Below are positions 16,210 through 22,884 of a DNA stretch of 64,000 bases, piece after piece. The stretch comes from Eubacteriales bacterium (GTDB lineage Bacteria; Bacillota; Clostridia; Lachnospirales; Lachnospiraceae), in the NCBI GenBank assembly GCA_030524545.1, contig JAUNGM010000024.1, positions 1-64,000 on the forward strand, written 5' to 3'. Both the position numbers and the translations under genes were made by a program. Numbering within the stretch: the first letter of the stretch is position 1; every line of letters begins with the position of its first letter. The notes below the pieces were generated by a model. The model was not told the origin of the DNA. It saw only the letters and a list, made by a program, of their open reading frames with translations, and did no database searches.

Positions 16210-16217
16210 GTGCTTTC

Positions 16218-16294
16218 TGGCGTCCCCGGGCAGATTCGAACTGCCGGCCTTTCGCTTAGGAGGCGAACGCTCTATCCTGCTGAGCTACGGAGAC
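16218..16294 (-). tRNA. tRNA-Arg (anticodon CCU), intact
   Basis: On the minus strand the sequence folds as a full tRNA: acceptor GTCTCCG with CGGGGAC, D arm AGCTCAGCAGGATAGAGC, anticodon stem TTCGC/GCGAA with loop CTCCTAA (anticodon CCU, reading AGG), T arm GGCAGTTCGAATCTGCC, discriminator G and an encoded CCA (16218-16220). Its 3' end faces the ICE and it has its own terminator. The core CGCTTAGGAGGCGAA (plus strand 16253-16267) recurs in a tRNA remnant at 16345. The gene probably came with the element, or is rebuilt by it, to compensate for the split host tRNA. Confidence 0.93.
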
Positions 16295-16340
16295 TTATAC
16301 AAAAATTATTCAATTTTCACCCAAATAGGAAACGAACGAA

Positions 16341-16386
16341 CTGCCGCTTAGGAGGCGAATGCTCTATCCAGCTGAGCTATGCCGAC
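16341..16386 (-). pseudogene. tRNA-Arg(CCU) remnant, 5' part
   Basis: Minus strand: GTCGGCATAGCTCAGCTGGA and onward reads as acceptor 5' strand, D arm and anticodon arm with CCU. After CTCCTAAGC it jumps to GGCAGTTCG, a fragment of a T arm, and ends. The 3' acceptor strand is absent, so no functional tRNA can form. It shares 15 bases with the intact gene around the anticodon (16345-16359), marking an old attachment junction. Confidence 0.8.
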
Positions 16387-16530
16387 ATACGATTTTTGGC
16401 TTAAAATAAGGCTTTTCGGGCCTTTTTGCCTCGGAATCGATAACCGATTTTTTTCTATTTTCAGCCGATATTTTTTTCGGCGAAAATGCTATTTGCGTCC
16501 TCTGTAGCACTTGGCTATTTCTAATCAAAA

Positions 16531-16585
16531 TTCTCAGTACCGAATTTCCATCGACACCTGAGTACTTTTCAAAAGTTCTCAGTAC
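16531..16585. repeat. TTCTCAGTAC repeats beside the att core
   Basis: TTCTCAGTAC occurs at 16531-16540 and 16576-16585, with an inverted CTGAGTAC between them and a palindrome ACTTTTCAAAAGT at 16564-16576. They lie within 70 bases of the truncated host tRNA core. Short repeats in this place are typical integrase or excisionase arm sites, here probably from an element that has since been lost. Confidence 0.5.
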
Positions 16586-16594
16586 AGGTCCCCC

Positions 16595-16634
16595 CTTAGG
16601 AGGCGCTTGTTTTATCCGTTAAACTAACAGAACC
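16595..16634 (-). pseudogene. Host tRNA-Arg(CCU) 5' half, split at the anticodon
   Basis: Minus strand: GGTTCTGTTAGTTTAACGGA and onward is the 5' half of a tRNA (acceptor strand, D arm, anticodon arm with CCU) up to CCTCCTAAG, after which the tRNA sequence stops. It differs from the other two copies outside the core and lies next to host genes, so it is best read as the original host gene cut by the first integration. The matching 3' half is not in the window. Confidence 0.75.
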
Positions 16635-16715
16635 TATATAAAAATTCTGCGAACATAATTGTACTATATCTTACATCAAAAAACAAGACATGATTTAATT
16701 TTTCTAAGAAAATAC

Positions 16716-16751
16716 CGCGTATCTGAATGATATTTCTTCCTCAGATACGCG
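16716..16751 (-). terminator. Terminator of the serS-DUF3881 operon
   Basis: CGCGTATCTGA (16716-16726) and TCAGATACGCG (16741-16751) form a perfect 11-base stem. On the minus strand it is followed by GTATTTTCTTAG. It lies about 45 bases past the DUF3881 stop. Confidence 0.75.
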
Positions 16752-16797
16752 ATCTATTTCCTTTAGAAAACTTGTATGATAGGTTCTGACACTTCTG

Positions 16798-17673
16798 TTA
16801 GAAATGAAGCTGTCCCTGCAGCCAGATAATTCCCTTAAACCTTCGTCCAACCTGCGGCTCGCCCAGAAGATCTTTGGTGTTTATGCAGACATCAAACTGC
16901 ATATCGTTGCTCTCCACCGTCATCTGGCAGATTTCCTCGCCTGTAAGAATATTCTTAAAGGTCATAAAATCCAGAATTTCACCCATAATATTATACTGGT
17001 CGCATTCAATACCATACGGCATAAAATAGGAATCCACAATAGTAAATACATCATCCGTAACAATTCGCTGGGAAATCATGGAATACGTATCCATATCCTC
17101 CATTGTCAGGCTTTCCATTGCCTCCTCATCGCCGTTTCTGGCCGCTGCGATCAGATTTGTTCTGTTCTGGGTCATCTCTTTTTCTACTTTTACAGCTTCC
17201 TTATCCTTTTCTACAGGGAAAAGGATTTTTCCCTCTGCGGCCAGTCCGGACAGAGTCAGAGGCTGTCCAGCCGGCCTTATATTTCCTTTATACTCCTCCA
17301 GCATATATTCTGCCGGATTCTGCAGATAAAAAATCAATGTAATACCAATTCTCAGATCATCACATGCGCCAGCAAAGGATTCTTTCTCCGTATGGCGTTC
17401 AACAGCTACATGCTCCTGTGTGGTAATCCCAGTGCCCCGGAAAAACGGAAAATAATATTCCACATGGAATTTATTATCTTCGTCGTATTGTCCGCATACG
17501 GTAATTCCGCAATCGCATCCATAATTCTTGGAAAACTCTACGAAAACACCTTCCGGATGATTCTCCACTGCTGTTTTTTCATCATAATTCTTAATTACAT
17601 CCCGGATAATCTCATTGATTTCGCTGCGTTTTTTGATTTCGGAAAAACCTACTGCTTTTAAATATTTGTGCAC
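16798..17673 (-). CDS. DUF3881 family protein
   Basis: A 291-residue soluble protein of the DUF3881 family, typical of Lachnospiraceae. It starts MHKYLKAVGFSEIKKRSEINEII and has no signal peptide or membrane segment. A central NLIAAARNGDEEAMESLTMEDMDTYSMISQRI region precedes a conserved-looking C-terminal domain with DSYFMPYGIECDQYNIMGEI. No catalytic motif is recognisable. It starts 21 bases after serS and probably shares its transcript. Confidence 0.8.
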   Translation of the reverse strand: MHKYLKAVGFSEIKKRSEINEIIRDVIKNYDEKTAVENHPEGVFVEFSKNYGCDCGITVCGQYDEDNKFHVEYYFPFFRGTGITTQEHVAVERHTEKESFAGACDDLRIGITLIFYLQNPAEYMLEEYKGNIRPAGQPLTLSGLAAEGKILFPVEKDKEAVKVEKEMTQNRTNLIAAARNGDEEAMESLTMEDMDTYSMISQRIVTDDVFTIVDSYFMPYGIECDQYNIMGEILDFMTFKNILTGEEICQMTVESNDMQFDVCINTKDLLGEPQVGRRFKGIIWLQGQLHF

Positions 17674-17694
17674 AAGAACACCTCCCTGAATCTC

Positions 17695-18990
17695 TTATGC
17701 CCTGGTCTTTTTCTCGATTTTTGTCATACCGCCCATATACGGCTGCAGAGCCTTCGGAATATTTACGGAACCATCCTCATTCAGATTATTCTCCAGGAAA
17801 GCAATCAGCATTCTTGGAGGTGCGACTACCGTATTATTCAATGTATGAGCGAGATATTTCTTTCCATCTTTACCGTTTACACGGATCTTTAATCTCCTTG
17901 CCTGAGCATCTCCCAGGTTGGAGCAGCTTCCTACTTCAAAATATTTTTTCTGTCTCGGAGACCATGCTTCCACATCAACAGATTTTACTTTCAGGTCAGC
18001 CAGGTCACCGGAGCAGCATTCCAATGTACGAACCGGAATATCCATGGAACGGAACAAATCTACCGTATTCTGCCACAATTTATCAAACCACATCGGACTT
18101 TCTTCCGGCTTGCAGACAACGATCATCTCCTGCTTTTCAAACTGATGGATACGGTAAACACCGCGCTCTTCCAGACCATGAGCACCTTTTTCCTTACGGA
18201 AGCACGGAGAATAGCTGGTAAGTGTTTTAGGAAGCTCTTCCTCCGGAATAATCTGGTCGATAAATTTACCGATCATGGAATGCTCACTGGTTCCGATCAG
18301 GTACAGATCTTCCCCTTCAATCTTATACATCATAGCATCCATTTCTGCAAAACTCATGACACCTGTAACAACGTTGCTTCTGATCATGAAAGGCGGTACA
18401 CAGTAAGTAAATCCTCTGTTGATCATAAAGTCACGTGCATAAGCAATTACTGCGGAATGCAGTCTTGCAATATCTCCCATCAGATAATAGAAACCATTTC
18501 CTGCAACTCTTCTTGCACTGTCCAGATCAATACCATCAAAGCTTTCCATAATTTCCGTATGATAAGGAACTTCAAAATCCGGCACGACCGGCTCACCGAA
18601 TTTCTCTACTTCCACATTTTCACTGTCATCCTTTCCAATCGGAACAGACGAATCAATGATATTCGGGATGATCATCATATTCTTCAGAAGCTCTTCTTCC
18701 ACTTCTTTTTCCCTTGCGGAAAGCTCTTCAATGCGGGTTCCGGAAGCAGCAACCTGTTTCTTTACTTCTTCTGCTTCTTCTCTCTTTCCCTGTCCCATCA
18801 AAGCACCGATCTGCTTGGAAATCTTATTTCTTTCTGCTCTTAAAGCTTCTACTTCCTGCTTGATTTCTCTGTTCTCTTTATCCAGTTCCAAAACCTTATC
18901 CACCAGCTCCAGTTTATGATTCTGGAACTTATTTCTGATATTCTGTTTTACCACTTCCGGGTTTTCTCTTACAAATTTAATGTCTAACAT
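17695..18990 (-). CDS. serS: Seryl-tRNA synthetase
   Basis: A 431-residue class II synthetase charging tRNA-Ser, and tRNA-Sec where present. The N-terminal long antiparallel coiled coil (about 30-110, rich in Glu/Lys/Arg) is the tRNA-binding arm. The core has motif 2 (SYSPCFRKEKGAHGLEERGVYRIHQFEKQE) and motif 3 near the end (NNTVVAPPRMLIAFLENN). Length is standard. No T-box leader is visible in the 112 bases upstream. It is the first gene of a two-gene unit with DUF3881. Confidence 0.97.
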   Translation of the reverse strand: MLDIKFVRENPEVVKQNIRNKFQNHKLELVDKVLELDKENREIKQEVEALRAERNKISKQIGALMGQGKREEAEEVKKQVAASGTRIEELSAREKEVEEELLKNMMIIPNIIDSSVPIGKDDSENVEVEKFGEPVVPDFEVPYHTEIMESFDGIDLDSARRVAGNGFYYLMGDIARLHSAVIAYARDFMINRGFTYCVPPFMIRSNVVTGVMSFAEMDAMMYKIEGEDLYLIGTSEHSMIGKFIDQIIPEEELPKTLTSYSPCFRKEKGAHGLEERGVYRIHQFEKQEMIVVCKPEESPMWFDKLWQNTVDLFRSMDIPVRTLECCSGDLADLKVKSVDVEAWSPRQKKYFEVGSCSNLGDAQARRLKIRVNGKDGKKYLAHTLNNTVVAPPRMLIAFLENNLNEDGSVNIPKALQPYMGGMTKIEKKTRA

Positions 18991-19102
18991 TTCAATTCCT
19001 CCTCAAAACACTGTGATTTTTTCATCTTTCTTCTATTGTAACTGTTTTATACTTTCACAGTTATTTTTTATACTCATCAGTCCATACCACGACTGGTTTC
19101 CA

Positions 19103-19630
19103 CTAATTTTCCGACTCTTCCAGCTCTTCAATACCGAAATTCACCGCCTTACGCAATGCCTCTACTTCTTCCTGGCTTAACATTACATAAGACTCTCCTT
19201 TAACGATTTCCTTCAGATACAGAAAACAGTTATCCCTGCTGTGAACAGCATTCAGAATCAATCCGGTATTCTCTTTATCCAGCAAAGCCAGTGCAAAACT
19301 AAGCTTTCCTCCTACATCATCAAAAGCGTCATATTTTTCCACACCATACTTACTGAAGATCATATCAAAATTCTTTTTGATAAAGTTAATGGAATGCTCA
19401 TGATCTTCCTTCGCTTCATAAAGACGGTCAATCTGTGCAAACTTCCTTACAAAAGTTTTTTCCAGGGACTGGGCATCACTGCCTTTCATAAACATTTTAT
19501 ATTTCCGCTCCAGGCGGCTTAAGCGCATACTGCCGCTGATAGCCTGCACTACCAGTATAATTACCAGGAGCAGCAATACAATAATGATAATCCCGGGGTC
19601 TATTCCCAGGTTCTCAAAAATAATACTCAT
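19103..19630 (-). CDS. DUF4446 family membrane-anchored protein
   Basis: A 175-residue protein with one N-terminal membrane helix (PGIIIIVLLLLVIILVVQAI), a short coiled segment and a compact domain containing YDAFDDVGGKLSFALALLDKENTGLILNAVHSRDNCFLYLKEI, the DUF4446 signature. The family commonly follows parB near the origin in Firmicutes. It starts 12 bases after the parB stop, so it is co-transcribed. Function unknown. Confidence 0.85.
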   Translation of the reverse strand: MSIIFENLGIDPGIIIIVLLLLVIILVVQAISGSMRLSRLERKYKMFMKGSDAQSLEKTFVRKFAQIDRLYEAKEDHEHSINFIKKNFDMIFSKYGVEKYDAFDDVGGKLSFALALLDKENTGLILNAVHSRDNCFLYLKEIVKGESYVMLSQEEVEALRKAVNFGIEELEESEN

Positions 19631-19642
19631 TTATGCTTCTCC

Positions 19643-20572
19643 TTAATGAATGGATTCAAACAGGTCAATAATTCGTTCCAGTTCATCCTTAGAATAATAT
19701 TCTATTTCAATCTTACCTTTATTGTTCTTCTTTCTGTGAATAAATACTCTCGTTCCCATGATTCCTTTCATTTTTTCCTCCAGGCTCTCATAGATAGCGT
19801 CTTCCGCCGTATTACTCACAAATTCTTTTTTCTTCGGAGGTTCTAAAACATGCTTTACAAGACGTTCTGTTTCTCTGACACTCAATTTTTCATCAAAAAT
19901 CTTCATTGCCAGATTGTATTGTGTATCTCCATCGGAAATTGAAAGAATCGCTCTTGCATGTCCCGCTGAAAGCATGTCATCAATCAACATCTGCTGTACT
20001 CTTTCATCCAGCTTCAAAAGACGCATGGAATTTGTAACAGCCGTTCTGCTTCTGGACACTCTCTCAGCAATTTCATCCTGCTTCAAATGAAATTCTTCCA
20101 ACAAACGTCTGTAAGCCATTGCTTCTTCAATAGGATTCAGATCCTCTCTCTGAATATTTTCAATCAGAGAAATTTCCACAACCTCCTGATCATTAAACTC
20201 CTTGACCAAAACCGGTACTTCCTTCAACCCGGCGATTTTCGCTGCCCTCCACCGCCGCTCTCCTGCTATAATCTCATAATAATCCTTTTTATCGGACACT
20301 AATAACGGTTGTAATATACCGTACTGTTTAATGGACTCTGACAATTCCAGAAGGGCATCTTCATTAAACTGTTTTCGCGGCTGACTTCTGTTAGGTTCAA
20401 CCTTTGAAATTTTTACAAGCAATTCCGCGCTCTTTGGGAGAACTGCTTCTTCCCTTTTATTTACTTCAGGCTTTTCCTTGGGAGTTCCTGTTGTTTTTTC
20501 CTTGTTCTGGGGGGATTTATCCGGAAATAATGCATCAAGTCCCCTGCCAAGTCCTGATTTCTTTGCTGCCAT
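19643..20572 (-). CDS. parB: Chromosome-partitioning protein ParB (Spo0J)
   Basis: A 309-residue CTP-dependent DNA clamp that loads at parS and spreads to organise the origin. The N-terminal ParB/Srx domain has the CTP-binding stretch (GERRWRAAKIAGLKEVPV), followed by the helix-turn-helix (LKQDEIAERVSRSRTAVTNSMRLLKLD) and a C-terminal dimerisation domain (IEYYSKDELERIIDLFESIH). The basic N-terminus GLGRGLDALF binds ParA. parS sites lie 0.8-2.9 kb away. Its start overlaps the parA stop (TAATG). Confidence 0.97.
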   Translation of the reverse strand: MAAKKSGLGRGLDALFPDKSPQNKEKTTGTPKEKPEVNKREEAVLPKSAELLVKISKVEPNRSQPRKQFNEDALLELSESIKQYGILQPLLVSDKKDYYEIIAGERRWRAAKIAGLKEVPVLVKEFNDQEVVEISLIENIQREDLNPIEEAMAYRRLLEEFHLKQDEIAERVSRSRTAVTNSMRLLKLDERVQQMLIDDMLSAGHARAILSISDGDTQYNLAMKIFDEKLSVRETERLVKHVLEPPKKKEFVSNTAEDAIYESLEEKMKGIMGTRVFIHRKKNNKGKIEIEYYSKDELERIIDLFESIH

Positions 20573-21339
20573 TATTCATCCTCCCTGTTTATGACTTCTT
20601 CTGCCAGAAGACGATAACTTTCTGCTCCGGCAGATCTGGAATCGTAAATGGTAATAGGCTGTCCATAGCTTGGTGCCTCTGCAAGTCTTACATTTCGCGG
20701 AATAATTGTCTTATAAATATTCTGTTTCAAGTTATCTTTTACATTTTCAACCACCTGTAAAGACAAGTTAGTTCTTGCATCATACATGGTAAATACAACA
20801 CCTTCTATTTTCAGGCGTTTATTTAATCTATCCTGAACCAGTTCAATCGTATGTATCAACTGGGAAAGTCCCTCTAATGCATAATACTCACACTGAATCG
20901 GAACCAATACAGATGTTGCCGCTGTCAGAGCATTGATTGTCAGCATACTTAAAGATGGCGGACAATCCATGATAATATAATCGTATTTACGACGTATTTT
21001 ATCCGTGGCATTCTTTAAAATATATTCTTTTTCATCCACACCAATCAGCTCTATTTCCGCACCGGAAAGATTAACATTGGAAGGTATCAGATCTACATTT
21101 TCGATTACATTTTTAATAATAACCTCTTTTATTCCTGTTTCTCCCAATAGCAGCTCATAAAGTGTATTTTCTACAGAATTCTTATCCACGCCAAGACCAC
21201 TTGTTGTATTTCCCTGCGGATCAATATCAATTGTCAGGACTTTCTTTCCCTTTTCTGCAAGACAAGCCGACAAATTTATTGCTGTCGTAGATTTTCCTAC
21301 TCCGCCCTTCTGATTTGCTACCGCTATAATTCTACCCAA
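20572..21339 (-). CDS. parA: Chromosome-partitioning ATPase ParA (Soj)
   Basis: A 255-residue deviant Walker-A ATPase (MGRIIAVANQKGGVGKSTTAINLS) with DCPPSLSMLTINAL as switch region. With ParB it drives origin segregation and, in Bacillus, modulates DnaA. Length is typical of Soj. The start follows GGAGG closely. It is the first gene of parA-parB-DUF4446, and two parS sites lie just upstream. Confidence 0.96.
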   Translation of the reverse strand: MGRIIAVANQKGGVGKSTTAINLSACLAEKGKKVLTIDIDPQGNTTSGLGVDKNSVENTLYELLLGETGIKEVIIKNVIENVDLIPSNVNLSGAEIELIGVDEKEYILKNATDKIRRKYDYIIMDCPPSLSMLTINALTAATSVLVPIQCEYYALEGLSQLIHTIELVQDRLNKRLKIEGVVFTMYDARTNLSLQVVENVKDNLKQNIYKTIIPRNVRLAEAPSYGQPITIYDSRSAGAESYRLLAEEVINREDE

Positions 21340-21403
21340 AATTCTACCTCCTCACTTAAGGATAGAATTATTATAACACGTTTATTTTTCCTGTGCCACA
21401 TAA

Positions 21404-21419
21404 TGTTTCACGTGAAACA
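21404..21419. promoter_or_regulatory. parS site 1
   Basis: TGTTTCACGTGAAACA, a perfect palindromic parS as in Bacillus, 65 bases upstream of parA. ParB bound here could also affect parA expression. Confidence 0.95.
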
Positions 21420-21525
21420 TAGAAAATATTTTTTTTATCGTCATTTTTTTGTATATTTTTTAAAACAAACCCACCCTCTTCTTATTATGTCCAATAATAA
21501 AACCATATAAACCACTTTTCATTAA

Positions 21526-21541
21526 TGTTTCACGTGAAACA
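21526..21541. promoter_or_regulatory. parS site 2
   Basis: A second perfect TGTTTCACGTGAAACA, 122 bases from site 1 in the same intergenic region. Confidence 0.95.
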
Positions 21542-21581
21542 TAGCAATCCCATTCCCCCACTTTCCCATAAACTTGACGCT

Positions 21582-21661
21582 TTAAAAAACGGCATCAAGC
21601 TTACCTCGATGCCAGCGTGGCCAACAGGGGAGTGCGGCCTTCGCAACTATGAGCTCTCCCC
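21582..21661 (-). ncRNA. Candidate small RNA with terminator
   Basis: On the minus strand the sequence shows a nested hairpin, GGGGAG with CTCCCC (21627-21661) enclosing TGCG-GCCTT-CGCA (21633-21645). A second hairpin follows, GGCATC with GATGCC (21591-21613), immediately followed by GTTTTTTAAA. The second is a good rho-independent terminator with no gene to terminate. The segment is GC-rich between AT-rich parS flanks. A short untranslated RNA is the simplest reading; no known family is recognised. Confidence 0.4.
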
Positions 21662-21674
21662 TCGCAAAAATACA

Positions 21675-21703
21675 TTGTAAAAGATGTCTTTTTGGCGTAT
21701 AAT
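21675..21703 (+). promoter_or_regulatory. Promoter of the alpha/beta hydrolase gene
   Basis: TTGTAA (21675-21680), a 17-base spacer and perfect TATAAT (21698-21703), 48 bases before the hydrolase start codon. Confidence 0.75.
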
Positions 21704-21751
21704 AGAAACAAGGAAGACACCATCAACTTCACAATTTTAGGAGGCTTTCAC

Positions 21752-22705
21752 ATGAAAAAACATAAAAACCGGCTACTCACCTGCGCAGCATTACTTGCCT
21801 CTGCAACAGTTGTAATTCATATTTTAAATAAAATAATTGCGGCGTCTGCATCATTAAAAGAAATGCTGGATAGGTCTCATAAAAACACTTACAACTGGCG
21901 TTTTGGAAAAGTCCACTATACTAAAAGAGGAAAAGGTTCCCCAATCCTGTTAATTCATGACATCATACCCGGCTCATCAGGATATGAATGGAATCGCATT
22001 GAAAAGCAGCTTGCTATGGATCATACAGTTTATACTCTTGATCTGCTTGGCTGCGGTTCTTCAGAAAAACCAGGTGTAACCTATACCAACTTTGTTTATA
22101 CGCAGTTAATTTGTGATTTTGTTAAAAATATTATTGGCGAGAAAACGAACATAATTTCCAGTGGTTTCTCAGCTTCTTTCGTGATTATGGCATGCCGGAA
22201 TGAACAAACTTTATTCAACAAAATTATACTTGTAAATCCGCCAAGTATGACTAAGTTAAATGAAATGCCTTCTCAGAAAGACAACCTGTTGAAGTTCTTC
22301 CTGGAGATTCCGATCTTCGGTACTTTAATTTATCATATTGTTGTTTCACGTGAAAATATTAATAACCTTTTCATTGAAAAACTTTACTACAACCCATTCC
22401 ATATTGATTCTGATATGGTAGATGCATATTATGAAGCTGCTCATATCGGCGGCGTATATGCAAAATCCGCATATGCATGCTATGCTTCCAAATATATGAA
22501 TATTAGTATAACCCATAATTTAAAGGCGATTGATAACAGTATTCTAATTGTTGAAGGTGAAGCGGAAAATAATGGTGCTTCGATTGTGGACAGCTATTGC
22601 TTACTCAATCCGGCAATAGAATCAGTTACCATCAAAAAGAGTAAGCATTTTCCTCATGTTGAAAACCCGGAAAGCTTTCTTGATCAGGTTAGCGTTTTCT
22701 TTTAA
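21752..22705 (+). CDS. Membrane-anchored alpha/beta hydrolase
   Basis: A 317-residue protein with an N-terminal hydrophobic anchor or signal (RLLTCAALLASATVVIHIL). An alpha/beta hydrolase fold follows: GSPILLIHDIIPGSSGYEW (oxyanion region), YTLDLLGCGSSEKPG, nucleophile elbow SSGFSASFV and a late His in SKHFPHVENP. The substrate cannot be predicted. ATG 21752 follows AGGAGG and fits the signal; the open frame extends upstream only across the promoter. It is the only rightward gene among leftward neighbours. It contains a near-perfect parS, so part of its sequence may be held by ParB binding. Confidence 0.85.
   Translation: MKKHKNRLLTCAALLASATVVIHILNKIIAASASLKEMLDRSHKNTYNWRFGKVHYTKRGKGSPILLIHDIIPGSSGYEWNRIEKQLAMDHTVYTLDLLGCGSSEKPGVTYTNFVYTQLICDFVKNIIGEKTNIISSGFSASFVIMACRNEQTLFNKIILVNPPSMTKLNEMPSQKDNLLKFFLEIPIFGTLIYHIVVSRENINNLFIEKLYYNPFHIDSDMVDAYYEAAHIGGVYAKSAYACYASKYMNISITHNLKAIDNSILIVEGEAENNGASIVDSYCLLNPAIESVTIKKSKHFPHVENPESFLDQVSVFF
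22342..22357. promoter_or_regulatory. parS site 3 (inside the hydrolase gene)
   Basis: TGTTTCACGTGAAAAT matches parS at 14 of 16 positions, with the last two bases changed. It lies within the coding sequence, as parS sites often do. Confidence 0.8.
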
Positions 22706-22720
22706 AAAGAATCATCATTA

Positions 22721-22749
22721 AAGAGCACAGTTCTGACTGTGCTCTTTTT
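22721..22749 (+). terminator. Terminator of the hydrolase gene
   Basis: AAGAGCACAGT pairs with ACTGTGCTCTT across TCTG, followed by TTT. It begins 15 bases after the hydrolase stop. Confidence 0.9.
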
Positions 22750-22813
22750 CATTCACGTTCTTTCATATAACATTCGACGAAGCAGAAACTTAAATTCATT
22801 TCATTCTGAAACA

Positions 22814-22858
22814 AAAAGTGTCCATCGGGCCTTCAAACCCAACAGACACTTTTTTTTC
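22814..22858 (-). terminator. Terminator of the Gld-type ABC operon
   Basis: On the minus strand AAGTGTCTGTTGGG pairs with CCCGATGGACACTT, with small mismatches, followed by TTTG. It lies just past the DUF4340 stop. The A/T-rich flanks make it possibly bidirectional. Confidence 0.75.
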
Positions 22859-22884
22859 TTACTCACTCAAATATCCTTTTTCGT

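Noticed and set aside
16100-16210. Paired hairpins near the ICE end considered as a CRISPR array
   Set aside because: The two hairpins have unrelated sequences; they behave as terminators.
19000-19100. T-box leader for serS
   Set aside because: No T-box sequence or specifier loop is seen in the 112 bases upstream of serS.
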